A program made the position numbers and the translations under genes. A stretch of DNA of 33,782 nt from Citrobacter sp. Res13-Sevr-PEB04-36 (lineage in GTDB: Bacteria; Pseudomonadota; Gammaproteobacteria; Enterobacterales; Enterobacteriaceae): the NCBI RefSeq assembly GCF_015672735.1, contig NZ_JADABY010000035.1, positions 1 to 33,782 of the forward strand. The letters run 5' to 3'. The notes beneath the pieces are model-generated. The model was not told the DNA's origin. It did not search any database and was given only the letters and a program-made list of their open reading frames with translations. This document shows, piece after piece, positions 7,201 through 15,989 of the stretch (within the stretch, counting starts at the first letter, position 1; every line of letters begins with the position of its first letter).

Positions 7201-8103
7201 ATGGGTGAATTTTCGACGCTACTTCAGCAGGGCAACGCCTGGTTCTTTATTCCCAGTGCGATTTTATTGGGCGTGTTACACGGGCTGGAGCCGGGGCATT
7301 CCAAAACCATGATGGCAGCCTTTATCATCGCCATTAAAGGCACCATCAAACAGGCGGTGATGCTGGGACTGGCGGCGACGCTGTCGCACACCGCCGTGGT
7401 GTGGTTGATTGCGCTGGGTGGGATGTATATCAGCAAAGCCTTTACCGCCCAGGCGGTCGAACCCTGGCTACAGTTTGTCTCGGCGATTATTATTCTCGGC
7501 ACCGCACTGTGGATGTTCTGGCGCACCTGGCGCGGGGAGCAGAACTGGCTGGCCGACGCGCATCACGACCACGGGCACGATCATCACCATCACCATGATC
7601 ACCACCATGAGCATGACCATGACCACCATCATCATGCTCACCACGACGATCATCATCACCATGATCATCACCACGAACACGATCATGCCGCGCTGGCAGG
7701 CTTTGCTGAAGATTCAAAAGAGTATCAGGATGCCCACGAACGGGCGCATGCCACGGATATCCAGCGCCGCTTTGCGGGTAAAGAGGTTACCAACGGGCAA
7801 ATTTTGCTGTTTGGCCTGACCGGCGGACTGATCCCGTGCCCTGCTGCCATCACCGTATTGCTGATTTGCATCCAGCTTAAAGCCTTCACGCTGGGGGCCA
7901 CCATGGTGCTGTGCTTTAGCGTTGGTCTGGCAATAACGCTGGTCACGGTGGGTGTAGGCGCGGCCATCAGCGTGCAGCAGGCAGCCAAACGCTGGAGCGG
8001 GTTTAACACGCTGGCGCGCAAAGCCCCTTATTTTTCCAGTGTGCTGATTGCCATGGTCGGCTTATATATGGGCATTCACGGTTATATGGGGATCGTGGGG
8101 TAA
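7201..8103 (+). CDS. rcnA: Nickel/cobalt efflux protein RcnA with enlarged His-rich loop
   Basis: Inner-membrane Ni(II)/Co(II) exporter of the NicO/RcnA family. The N-terminal half has HGLEPGHSKT (about 27-36), the family metal motif in helix 1, and the C-terminal half has GLTGGLIPCPAA. Between them lies a cytoplasmic loop of 42 residues (121-162), of which 29 are histidine and most of the rest Asp or Glu. The protein is 300 residues, about 26 longer than E. coli RcnA, mostly because of this loop. I chose the ATG at 7201 to match the E. coli N-terminus (xEFxTLLQQGNAWFF); the ribosome site is weak. No rcnB follows, unlike K-12. Confidence 0.94.
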   Translation: MGEFSTLLQQGNAWFFIPSAILLGVLHGLEPGHSKTMMAAFIIAIKGTIKQAVMLGLAATLSHTAVVWLIALGGMYISKAFTAQAVEPWLQFVSAIIILGTALWMFWRTWRGEQNWLADAHHDHGHDHHHHHDHHHEHDHDHHHHAHHDDHHHHDHHHEHDHAALAGFAEDSKEYQDAHERAHATDIQRRFAGKEVTNGQILLFGLTGGLIPCPAAITVLLICIQLKAFTLGATMVLCFSVGLAITLVTVGVGAAISVQQAAKRWSGFNTLARKAPYFSSVLIAMVGLYMGIHGYMGIVG

Positions 8104-8118
8104 CACGAGTCACAATAG

Positions 8119-8144
8119 CGCGCAGCGACCTTTGCCGCTGCGCG
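8119..8144. terminator. Bidirectional hairpin between convergent rcnA and yahJ
   Basis: CGCGCAGCG (8119-8127) pairs with CGCTGCGCG (8136-8144) around an 8-nt loop in the short gap between converging genes. The T tracts are poor on both strands, so efficiency is uncertain. Confidence 0.55.
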
Positions 8145-8154
8145 TAAAACCTGA

Positions 8155-9537
8155 CTAGCTCGCCACATTCCCCCACACCAGTTGGCCTTTATGGAAGGTG
8201 GCGGTACGGGGAGAGATTCGGGCAACGGCCTCGGCAGAACAGGAGGCATCCACCAGCACAAAGCTGGCCTCATCCTGTGCTTTTGGCCATACGCGCTCGC
8301 CTTTATCATTGAGCGGCAGCACATCGCCGGTGGCAAGGAACAGCGCCCGCGACAGGTTGAGCTCGTTCGGACGAATATAAAGCTGCGCGTACAGATTGGC
8401 CTTTTCCAGCATATCCCCCAGCCCGTACGGCGACCAGTGGTCGATCACGCTGTCGGTGCCGGTAATCACCACCACGCCTTTGTCGCGCAGCTGTTTCAGC
8501 GGCATGTGCATCGTGCCAATCGGCACCGTCGAGGCAATAGTAATTTGCTGCGCCACCAGGCGGGTCGCCAGTTCATCCACCTGCTGCTCGTTCAGCGTAG
8601 ACAGCGCAAACGCATGGCTGATGGTCAGCTTGCCCTTCAACTGCGGGGTTTTCTCTACCGTTTCCACCATGTAATTCACCGCCGCCACACCTGCCGGGCT
8701 GGTTTCATGCAGATGGATATCCACGCCTTTGTCGTAATCAAGCGCAATCTGGAACATGGTGTCGAGGGATTTCTCCATCGCCCCGTCCACGCTGGTTGGG
8801 TCCAGCCCACCTACGTACTGCGCCCCCGCCTGCATCGCTTCACGCATCAGCGGTTCAGACTTCGATAACAGCAGGCCATGCTGCGGAAATGCCACGATCT
8901 CACAGGCAAAACCCGGCTGACGACGCGCCAGCACCGCCTGTAGATTCTCCAGATTTTTCAGCCCAGAAACCGGCTCAATATTGCAGTGGCTGCGGGCAAT
9001 CGAGGTACCTTTTGATTGCAGCAGGTCGATAAGCTTTTCCGCACGCTCTTGCGTATACGGCTGCAGTTCCGGCAGCAGCTTTTGCTCCAGGCGAATCATA
9101 TCCTGAATAGTGGTCCCCGCCGGGCGGTTTAGTGAGCGCCACGGACCGCCATAAAAGGTTTTATCCAGATGGATGTGCATGTCGCGCATGGCGGGCAGCA
9201 TCAGCTTTCCGCCTGCATCGTAGTGCGGCAGCATGGCATCCGGATGCTGCTTATTCTCACGCAGCGCAACAATTTTCCCGTCCTGAATCTCTACGGTTTG
9301 CAGTGCGGTACGGGTATGCACCACCACGGCGTTTTCGTAATCAAATCCCGCTTCCAGCAGGACGTTATCCAGGTAGTAGTGTTTATCGTTAATCGTCATC
9401 GTGTTCTTCGCGCAACGGGTTGTCCCGACAGGATCCGCAGCATACGCGACCGGAGCGACCGCGCCAAATAGCGCAGCAGCGGTGACCATTTTTCCGCTCT
9501 GGCTTAAAAACTCACGGCGGCTGTTACTTTCCTTCAT
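8155..9537 (-). CDS. yahJ: Tat-signal amidohydrolase / cytosine-deaminase-like YahJ
   Basis: The 460-residue protein belongs to the metal-dependent amidohydrolase superfamily (CodA/atrazine-hydrolase-like). Metal and catalytic motifs are in order: HxH in DMHIHLDK (H121, H123), HLHE (H275, E278), the SHAF histidine (H308) and the aspartate of TGTDSV (D362). The N-terminus SRREFLSQSGK (RR at 7-8) followed by a hydrophobic stretch and AYAAD near 31-35 is a classical twin-arginine signal. That predicts periplasmic export of a folded metalloenzyme. I chose the ATG at 9537 because AAGGAG is six bases upstream; the ATG at 9543 abuts the SD. It is the last gene of the yah operon, 12 bases after yahI. 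The substrate is unknown. Confidence 0.9.
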   Translation of the reverse strand: MKESNSRREFLSQSGKMVTAAALFGAVAPVAYAADPVGTTRCAKNTMTINDKHYYLDNVLLEAGFDYENAVVVHTRTALQTVEIQDGKIVALRENKQHPDAMLPHYDAGGKLMLPAMRDMHIHLDKTFYGGPWRSLNRPAGTTIQDMIRLEQKLLPELQPYTQERAEKLIDLLQSKGTSIARSHCNIEPVSGLKNLENLQAVLARRQPGFACEIVAFPQHGLLLSKSEPLMREAMQAGAQYVGGLDPTSVDGAMEKSLDTMFQIALDYDKGVDIHLHETSPAGVAAVNYMVETVEKTPQLKGKLTISHAFALSTLNEQQVDELATRLVAQQITIASTVPIGTMHMPLKQLRDKGVVVITGTDSVIDHWSPYGLGDMLEKANLYAQLYIRPNELNLSRALFLATGDVLPLNDKGERVWPKAQDEASFVLVDASCSAEAVARISPRTATFHKGQLVWGNVAS

Positions 9538-9549
9538 TCGCATCTCCTT

Positions 9550-10500
9550 TCAGGAATGGACAATATGGGTGCCCGTTTCGCCGCGCAGCGCGGCGGGCAG
9601 GCATTCCGGCGTGGTGATGATCACCCGTTTACCGCCACGGGCGAGGAACGTCAGACTGGCAACGATTTTGGGTAACATGCTGCCCGGCGGGAAATGCCCT
9701 TCCTGCATGTAGCGGGTCATTGTTGCAATATCCACGGTGTCCAGCGCCTGCTGCTCAGGCTTGCCAAAATGAATACACACTTTCTCAACACCGGTGGTGA
9801 TCACCAGCACGTCGGCGCGGATCTCCTGCGCCAGCAGCGCGGTGGAGAGATCTTTATCAATCACCGCATCTACGCTCTGGTAATCCCCCTGATCGCTACG
9901 TACCACCGGGATCCCACCGCCGCCCGCGCCAATCACCACAAAGCCTTGCTGGGTCAGCGCTTTAATCGCCTCGGCTTCGACGATGCGCTTCGGCTCCGGC
10001 GAAGCAACGACCCGACGGTAGCCGCGCCCGGAATCCTCAACAAAGCGCCAGCCCGGATTAGCCAGCTGTAGCGCATCACGCTGAGCGTCGCTAAAGAACG
10101 CGCCGATCGGTTTGGTGGGGTTGGCAAATCCCGGATCGTTTTTGTCGACCTCCACCTGCGTGACCACGGTGACCGCTTTCTGTTCACCACGCCGCGCCAG
10201 ACGGTTATTCAGCGCCTGTTGGATCAGATAACCAATGCCACCCTGGGTATCGGCGACGCAGTTTGCCAGCGGCGTCAGCGGCAAGCCTTCACGCTCGTGG
10301 GCAATCTCCGCGCGCCGCAGATCGAGTCCCACCTGCGGCCCGTTGCCGTGCGTCAGCACAATGTTGTAGTCCGATGCCAACATCTCCAGCACCGTATCGG
10401 CAACGGCTTTTACGGCTTCAGCCTGGTGCTCAATTGACTGGCTGGCGTTATCTTTGATAATGCTGTTGCCGCCAATGGCAACGACCACAAGTTCTTTCAT
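9550..10500 (-). CDS. yahI: Carbamate kinase YahI
   Basis: The 316-residue cytosolic kinase is of the ArcC/carbamate kinase family and converts carbamoyl phosphate plus ADP to ATP, CO2 and ammonia. The family motifs AIGGNSI (N-terminus), HGNGPQVG (about 50-57), AGGGGIPV and DKDLSTALLA are intact. I chose the ATG at 10500, which gives the family start MKELVVVAIGGN; an in-frame upstream codon at 10515 is less likely. It lies in the yah operon between the permease and yahJ. Next to carbamoyltransferase-like yahF/G/E it provides the ATP-yielding last step, parallel to AllK (YbcF) beside AllFGH. Confidence 0.93.
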   Translation of the reverse strand: MKELVVVAIGGNSIIKDNASQSIEHQAEAVKAVADTVLEMLASDYNIVLTHGNGPQVGLDLRRAEIAHEREGLPLTPLANCVADTQGGIGYLIQQALNNRLARRGEQKAVTVVTQVEVDKNDPGFANPTKPIGAFFSDAQRDALQLANPGWRFVEDSGRGYRRVVASPEPKRIVEAEAIKALTQQGFVVIGAGGGGIPVVRSDQGDYQSVDAVIDKDLSTALLAQEIRADVLVITTGVEKVCIHFGKPEQQALDTVDIATMTRYMQEGHFPPGSMLPKIVASLTFLARGGKRVIITTPECLPAALRGETGTHIVHS

Positions 10501-10526
10501 AGCGTCATCTTCCACAGCAAAGCGAT

Positions 10527-12077
10527 TCAGGAGGTTTTGGTCGGTTGCTGCTCAAGGGCAGTCACCGCTTCACGGCTGTCGAGCACATGCTTTATCACGA
10601 ACATCCCGCCCATCATCAGGTAGGCCATGACAAACATCAGCGAACTGCCTTCAGCAAACCCAACGGCCGGAGAGTGGATCACGCCAAACAGTGACAGCAG
10701 CGCCCCACCGGCGGCGGCAATCGCCCCACGTAATGGTTTGTTGATAATGGCAAAGATGGCGATACAGCCCCACAGCATACTGGCCAGCGGCGCACCGCTA
10801 CCAAGGTGCACCAGCCCGTCGTAGTACACGCCTTTGCTGTGCAGCAGATCGGTCCCGAGTTTTGCCGCTGACGTTCCCGCCGCCCCCATCACGCTGTTCA
10901 CGATGGTTAACGCCCAGTTGGCAATCCACGGGAACAGACAGATGAAGATGACGGGCACCTCAACTTTGGGCGTTTCTCGCACCACCTGGTTGGCGGTTAC
11001 TACGCCGATAAACACCAGTATCGGCACGATCGCGGTCATCGGAATGATGGCGAGCATAAACGCTCCCAGACCAAACAGCGGCACCAGGAACATAGTGATC
11101 CCCGACGCGAGGGTATAGCCGATGCTGGCACCCATCGCTTTCCAGCCCGCGTGTCCGACATACACGGTAACCGGGAACGGATTACCCAACATGCAGCCCA
11201 GCATTGATGCAAAGCCGTTCGCCATCATGACTTTACGGGTGTTGTACTCATCGCCTGCGGCGTGCGCACTTTCAATGTTCTCAAGGTCAAAAATGTAGTT
11301 CGCCAGTCCCAGAGGAACCGCAGAAGCCAGATACGGCAGCGCGTGCGGCAAGCCTTGCAGGAAGCTGTCGACGTGAATTTCCGGCGGGTTGAAGCCAAAG
11401 GAAGACATCGACGCTTTGATCGCTTCCGGGCTTTGCAGGCCGGAGATCCACGCCAATGCCGTACCGGCGATCAGCAGCAGCAGGCCGGTAGGGATACGGG
11501 CAAAAATCGGCTTCTTACCGAACCAGTTAATGAAAATTAGCAGTAGCACGATGAACGATACGGTTGGCGCTTCAAATGCCTGCAGCATCGGGTTCATCGC
11601 CAGCAGCAGCAGACCCAGACCGGATAAACAAGAGAGCAGCACCGTGCGCGGGATCATCTTGCGGATGGTCTCACCAAGGAACGAGCCGCCAACCAGGATC
11701 AACGCTTCGACAAAACACCACACCAGCGCGATTTGGATAGCAAAGTTGGCATCTTTGGTTTGCTGATACACCGGCATCAATACCAGGAAGGTGACGGTGA
11801 AAATTGACGGGGCGCTCGGCCCGGACGGCAGCGCCGTCACGTCTTTACGTCCGGTCTGTTTTGCCATCTGCAGGCCAAACCAGGCGTAGCAGACGCTGGC
11901 CACCAGCACCGCCAGACCAAAAGCAGGCGCAATACGGCCGTAGACAATTTCGGTAGGGATCCCGACGACAAAGATGAGCAGCCCCATCATTGTCAGCAGG
12001 TTAGTCAGGTTGTTGGTCATCAGCCCAAAGTAAGCCGCCCAGTCACCCCGTTTCCATTCTAGTTTTGTGCTGTTCAT
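10527..12077 (-). CDS. NCS2-type nucleobase permease in the yah operon
   Basis: The 516-residue inner-membrane protein has about 12-14 hydrophobic segments and resembles the nucleobase/ascorbate (NCS2) superfamily, nearest in feel to the AzgA-like adenine/guanine/hypoxanthine branch. Supporting segments are the early NNLTNLLTMMGLLIFVVGIP, ALPSGPSAPSIFTVTF, and a mid-protein acidic segment DLENIESAHAAGDEYNTRK. It lies between yahG and yahI, 26 bases upstream of yahI and 117 bases downstream of yahG. To my recollection the K-12 yah cluster has no permease here, so this copy may be the more complete version. It is likely the importer of the pathway substrate. The ligand is not predictable. Confidence 0.8.
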   Translation of the reverse strand: MNSTKLEWKRGDWAAYFGLMTNNLTNLLTMMGLLIFVVGIPTEIVYGRIAPAFGLAVLVASVCYAWFGLQMAKQTGRKDVTALPSGPSAPSIFTVTFLVLMPVYQQTKDANFAIQIALVWCFVEALILVGGSFLGETIRKMIPRTVLLSCLSGLGLLLLAMNPMLQAFEAPTVSFIVLLLIFINWFGKKPIFARIPTGLLLLIAGTALAWISGLQSPEAIKASMSSFGFNPPEIHVDSFLQGLPHALPYLASAVPLGLANYIFDLENIESAHAAGDEYNTRKVMMANGFASMLGCMLGNPFPVTVYVGHAGWKAMGASIGYTLASGITMFLVPLFGLGAFMLAIIPMTAIVPILVFIGVVTANQVVRETPKVEVPVIFICLFPWIANWALTIVNSVMGAAGTSAAKLGTDLLHSKGVYYDGLVHLGSGAPLASMLWGCIAIFAIINKPLRGAIAAAGGALLSLFGVIHSPAVGFAEGSSLMFVMAYLMMGGMFVIKHVLDSREAVTALEQQPTKTS

Positions 12078-12160
12078 GGAATATCCTTTACAGGTTAAGC
12101 ATCGTTTGCGATCGCGGGGATCGCCCAGCCCTGCAGGTAAGCAACGTTATTCGCTTCGCG

Positions 12161-12189
12161 ACCAGGGGCTAACGGCATTAGCCCCTGGT
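12161..12189 (-). repeat. Intra-operon hairpin between yahG and the permease gene
   Basis: CCAGGGGCTAA (12162-12172) and TTAGCCCCTGG (12178-12188) form a perfect 11-bp stem with a 5-nt loop, extendable by one A:T pair. It lies six bases after the yahG stop and has no T tract on either strand. It may stabilise the upstream mRNA or partly attenuate the downstream genes. Confidence 0.6.
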
Positions 12190-12194
12190 TATGG

Positions 12195-13613
12195 TTATTG
12201 GCAGTAGAGATCGCGCCAGCTGAGAATTGCCTTTTCAAAGCAGGCAAACGGCGGATGGACAATTCCCGCGCCGATCATGCCGATCCCCGCATCTTTGTGG
12301 GCAATCGCGGTGTTGATCACCGGCAGAATGCCGGTGCTGCCGACGCGCGTAATGTCGATAGCGGTGGGTACGCCCATAAAACCGAGTAACGGAATGGTGA
12401 CGTTCGGGTTTTCGCCGAGGGTGATTTCACGCATCTGGCGAGAGAAGTCGACCGCTTCCTCAACCGTACCGCCGACCAGCGCCACGATGGCCGGCGCCGT
12501 TGCCATGGCAAAACCGCCAATGCCGTAGGTTTCGGTAATCGCACTGTCGCCGATATCACGCCCGGAATCTTCCGGCTTATAGCCCGCAAACATCGGGCCA
12601 ATCACCTGCTGAGCCGGACCGGTAAACCACTGGCCTGGTAACCCGCTGACGCGCAGACCAAACTCAACGCCGTTGCGCGCCATCGTCGTCACTACGGTGC
12701 TGTATTCAATGCCGTGCGCAGCATCCATCGCGGCTTTGCACATCGCCATCCACGTCGGCCCGGAGAAATAGTCGCTGCTAAGGACAAACTCAAAGACCTC
12801 ACGCTGCTGCGCCACCGGATAGCCGGTCTGGATAATCCATGGGGTCAGCGCCTGAATCAGCAGCGCCGTCCCGGCGTTATTGCGGTTGTGGCATTCATCG
12901 CCCATGTGCAGCGCCTGCGCCAGCATCAGGCGCAGATCGATTTCCCCCGCCAGCTTCATGGCGTCGCGCAGCATCGGTCCCAGCACGTCGCGCATCCAGT
13001 TCAGGCGATCGATAACGCTCTGATCGTTCGCCCCCATACGCAGGATCTTCGCCATCTGTTCGCTCATATTGGTATATGCGCGGTTGCCGTAGGTTTTGTT
13101 TTCCACGATGTGCATGAACATCGAGGCCGACGTGACGCCCGCCATCGAGCCGACGCAGTCGTGCTCGTGGCACGGCGAGAAGATGATTTCACCGGAGGCG
13201 GCAAGCTCGGCGGCAGCATCGAGGTCTTTCGCCAGTCCTTCAAACACCAGCGCCCCGGTCACGGCTCCTTTCATAGCGCCGCACATGTTTTGCCAACGGG
13301 TCGGCGGCCCGGCGTGCAGGATGGTGTTGCGGGTCATGCCCGGCACCACGTTGATGGCCTGATCAAAACCAATCAGCACCGGGTGCGACTGGATAATACG
13401 TTCCAGCGCCTGCTGGTTTGCGGCAGCAATTTTGTCTGCCAGCGGCGAATCGGCAATCTCGTCCAGCGCGGCAACCACCTGCATATTGCCCTGGCCCGGC
13501 GGCGTCCAGTCGAGTTGGGTCACCGGGACATTTTGCTTTTTCAGGTCATCACTGAACATCGCGATGCCGACATTAATCACGTTCAGCGGCTGGGTAAACA
13601 GCGTCTGGCTCAT
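12195..13613 (-). CDS. yahG: YahG, DUF1116 protein (YlbE/AllG-like carbamoyltransferase subunit)
   Basis: The 472-residue cytosolic protein belongs to DUF1116, the family of YlbE. YlbE (AllG) is reported to be one of three subunits of oxamic transcarbamylase in E. coli, with FdrA and YlbF. YahG is a full-length paralogue with family-conserved segments such as GFDQAINVVPGM, FSPCHEHDCVGSMAGVTSAS and HMGDECHNRNNAGT (several His, Cys and Asp residues that could bind substrate or metal). Its ATG overlaps the yahF stop as TGATG, so the two are translationally coupled and probably made in equal amounts. The exact acceptor substrate is unknown. Confidence 0.88.
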   Translation of the reverse strand: MSQTLFTQPLNVINVGIAMFSDDLKKQNVPVTQLDWTPPGQGNMQVVAALDEIADSPLADKIAAANQQALERIIQSHPVLIGFDQAINVVPGMTRNTILHAGPPTRWQNMCGAMKGAVTGALVFEGLAKDLDAAAELAASGEIIFSPCHEHDCVGSMAGVTSASMFMHIVENKTYGNRAYTNMSEQMAKILRMGANDQSVIDRLNWMRDVLGPMLRDAMKLAGEIDLRLMLAQALHMGDECHNRNNAGTALLIQALTPWIIQTGYPVAQQREVFEFVLSSDYFSGPTWMAMCKAAMDAAHGIEYSTVVTTMARNGVEFGLRVSGLPGQWFTGPAQQVIGPMFAGYKPEDSGRDIGDSAITETYGIGGFAMATAPAIVALVGGTVEEAVDFSRQMREITLGENPNVTIPLLGFMGVPTAIDITRVGSTGILPVINTAIAHKDAGIGMIGAGIVHPPFACFEKAILSWRDLYCQ

Positions 13614-15160
13614 CAGGCTTCCTCCCCTTTACAGATAAATTCACGCGCCAGCAATCCGGTGTTGGTGCTGCTGCTCGCCCAGATAACCCCGGCGTCGGTC
13701 AGCATCTGGCACTGTTTTTCCAGTGATGGCGTATCCTGGTCAGTTCCCAGGACATAACCGAGGATTTCCAGAGGACGTCCGTCTGCGGCAGCGATCGCTT
13801 TCGCCTCAGCGATCGCCTCGATCATTACCCCCACAGGATCTTCATGCGATCCAAAGCCGAGGACAAAATCCATCACGATCACGCCGACTTCAGGATCCCG
13901 CGCTTCCTGCAACAAACGGCTGATGCGGTTGGTCGGGTCAATCATCGGGTGCGGCTTGCCGTTGGTGAAGTCGTCATCACCAAAATCGAGGAAGGTATGC
14001 GCCACGCTGCGGTTAATATCCGGCAGACGGAACGCCGGGTCCGGGTGAATGTTGCTGTACACCTCGGCATGTTTTTCCATCGCGGCAAACATCGCCTCAT
14101 CGCACAGCGTGCCGCCACAGAACAACCCACGGATATATTTTTGCTGCGGGGTCAGACGGGCGCGGACTTCTTCAATCAGCGGCCAGTTGAGCGGATGCAG
14201 GTCCAGGCTCTCCTTTTTCACGCCGCTGAGCAGAACTGCGCGCAGCGCCGCATCTTTGGTGCTACGGGCGAACTGCAATCCGTCTTCATCCGCCAGCGCG
14301 GCTTCACGTCCGAGGAAACACACCACCACCGGTTTGTGACAAGCGCGCGCGCGGTCCAGCACTTTTCGGGCCACCGCAGGCGCAGGCGGTTTGGAGATCA
14401 GCGCAATAATCTCGGTTTGCGGATCGGCTTCCAGCATCGCAATCGCGTCGAGCATCATCAGGCCGCCAATCTTTTCGCTCAGATCACGTCCACCGGTACC
14501 AATCAGTTGGGAAATACCTCCGCCAAATTCATGAATACGTACGCTGAGTTCCTGGCTACCGGTGCCGGATGCGCCGACAATGCCGATATTGCCGCGACGC
14601 ACTGCATTACCAAAACACAGCGCCGCACCGTTAATAATGGCCGTCCCACAGTCCGGCCCCATCATCAACAGCCCTTTTTCGTGCGCCAGCTGTTTCAGCG
14701 CCAGCTCATCGTCGAGGGACACGTTGTCAGAGAACAGCATCACGTTGAGGTTATTTTGCAGCGCCTGACGTGCTTCACGGGCCGCGAACAGGCCGTTGAC
14801 CGAAATCACCGCCAGGTTGCTGTCGGGAACGTGCTTCTTCGCACTGGCAAGCGTGGCATAGCGTGCTTCGTGCTGGCCGCCCTGCTCCTTATGCGTGAAC
14901 AGCTCATCGATAGCCACCAGCGTTTGCGCGTTCGCCGCCTCGCTCGCACCCTTGATGACAATCATCAGATCGCCACTCTTCGCCTCTTCCAGTTCAGGCG
15001 TCAGCAGGCCGAGATTCTTCAGCACGCCTTTGTTCATTTCCGTTGCCATTGCCACGAACGCCTGCTCCACGCCATCGAGCTTGTTAGCGCGCGTTGAGAT
15101 AGACATCAGTGACACAGAATCAAAATACGTGTTCTTTTTAACAACTATCCTGATCGACAT
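13613..15160 (-). CDS. yahF: YahF, FdrA-family carbamoyltransferase / CoA-ligase-like subunit
   Basis: The 515-residue cytosolic protein belongs to the FdrA family, built like a succinyl-CoA synthetase alpha chain. It has a nucleotide- or CoA-binding-like segment GNIGIVGASGTGSQE in the middle and a second such domain near the C-terminus (VIVMDFVLGFGSHEDPVG). E. coli FdrA (AllF) is reported to act with YlbE and YlbF as oxamic transcarbamylase; YahF is probably the equivalent subunit for another compound. The start at 15160 is preceded by GGAGGG and lies inside the 3' end of yahE (23-base overlap). It is coupled to yahG by TGATG. Confidence 0.88.
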   Translation of the reverse strand: MSIRIVVKKNTYFDSVSLMSISTRANKLDGVEQAFVAMATEMNKGVLKNLGLLTPELEEAKSGDLMIVIKGASEAANAQTLVAIDELFTHKEQGGQHEARYATLASAKKHVPDSNLAVISVNGLFAAREARQALQNNLNVMLFSDNVSLDDELALKQLAHEKGLLMMGPDCGTAIINGAALCFGNAVRRGNIGIVGASGTGSQELSVRIHEFGGGISQLIGTGGRDLSEKIGGLMMLDAIAMLEADPQTEIIALISKPPAPAVARKVLDRARACHKPVVVCFLGREAALADEDGLQFARSTKDAALRAVLLSGVKKESLDLHPLNWPLIEEVRARLTPQQKYIRGLFCGGTLCDEAMFAAMEKHAEVYSNIHPDPAFRLPDINRSVAHTFLDFGDDDFTNGKPHPMIDPTNRISRLLQEARDPEVGVIVMDFVLGFGSHEDPVGVMIEAIAEAKAIAAADGRPLEILGYVLGTDQDTPSLEKQCQMLTDAGVIWASSSTNTGLLAREFICKGEEA

Positions 15161-15989
15161 AATTCCCTCCGGACCGATGGCTCAGGGTGCAGGCGTCCGC
15201 CATGCCATACAGCATGTCGCAGCCAGAACTTGAGCCGATATTTTTAATGTCAGTAATAAATGGCGTAGCAACGTGGTGTTGCCGCGTAATAATATGGGTT
15301 ACCAGGCGCGCGACGCTTTCCCGATAACGCTGATAAAAAGCCTCTTCCAGCGTTATTTTACTGAGCAGCGTCGTGTTATTTCCGGCAATCCGTAATGCTG
15401 CTAAAAAATCGTGCTGGTATTTTTTTAACGGGTGACCGTTAATAAATAAAACCGTACTCAGGCCCACTAAATAATCATCGGATGATGGCGTTAAGCCAAT
15501 TCCCAGCCCGATTAACTGGCCAACTGCGAAAGAAATATTTTCGCCGTTATTCAGGGCGGCGATTAATGCCCGGCGGCGGTTCTGTAATTCACGGGCGATT
15601 TCCTGATAAAACGGGTTATCGCCTTGGTACAAAAATAATGTGTCGCAGTGATTCAGCTGTTGGCGGATAACCTCTGCCCAGCAACGCCAGGAAATTGCCG
15701 CGAAGCTGTCTGCATCTGGCGACCAGCGCGGCATTTGCCAGGTCTGGCACCCGGAGGTTGCTATCCATTTATCCGTGCCAACGGCTATCCCCGTCTCGGT
15801 AAAACTCACCGGCTCGCCGGGGTGAAACAGGTCTTCACAATGCGTCAGCGCCAGCCGACAGCTGTTAGGCGCGTTATCGCCGCTCTCGCTCAGTAAGGTG
15901 AACAATCGCTGCCGCTCGGGTATGAACAGGTTTACCGCGCGGGAAAAAACCTGTTCAACGCGCCCCGTTCCCCGAAACTCAAGAAACAC
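15138..15989 (-). CDS. yahE: YahE, DUF2877 protein (YlbF/AllH-like); start uncertain
   Basis: The protein of about 283 residues belongs to the DUF2877 family with YlbF (AllH), the third component of the reported oxamic transcarbamylase. The conserved patch GLGIGLTPSSDDYLVG is a family hallmark. The 5' end is odd. The first GTG (15989) has no ribosome site, and the frame stays open upstream without ATG, GTG or TTG. A strong GAGGAG at 16045-16050 points to an ATC at 16037 in this frame or to an out-of-frame ATG at 16017. Either a non-standard start or a small frameshift near the N-terminus is possible. The stop overlaps the yahF start by 23 bases. Confidence 0.8.
   Translation of the reverse strand: MFLEFRGTGRVEQVFSRAVNLFIPERQRLFTLLSESGDNAPNSCRLALTHCEDLFHPGEPVSFTETGIAVGTDKWIATSGCQTWQMPRWSPDADSFAAISWRCWAEVIRQQLNHCDTLFLYQGDNPFYQEIARELQNRRRALIAALNNGENISFAVGQLIGLGIGLTPSSDDYLVGLSTVLFINGHPLKKYQHDFLAALRIAGNNTTLLSKITLEEAFYQRYRESVARLVTHIITRQHHVATPFITDIKNIGSSSGCDMLYGMADACTLSHRSGGNYVDQDSC

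Noticed and set aside
7561-7686. Short direct repeats suggesting a CRISPR or tandem array
   Set aside because: The repetition is made of His/Asp codons in frame with rcnA; there are no spacers.
7468-7717. Met/Val- or Asp/Gly-rich leftward frames inside rcnA
   Set aside because: They are translations of the histidine-codon repeat in the other frames, not genes.
8182-8868. + strand open frame of 228 codons opposite yahJ
   Set aside because: It is antisense to the conserved amidohydrolase and has no domain or start signal.
12714-13757. Long + strand open frame of 347 codons opposite yahG
   Set aside because: It is antisense to conserved yahG with Arg/His-rich composition typical of shadow frames, and no ribosome site supports it.
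13844-15097. Long + strand open frame of 417 codons opposite yahF
   Set aside because: It lies wholly antisense to a well-supported gene, is low in recognisable domains, and is explained by the GC-rich third-position bias of yahF.
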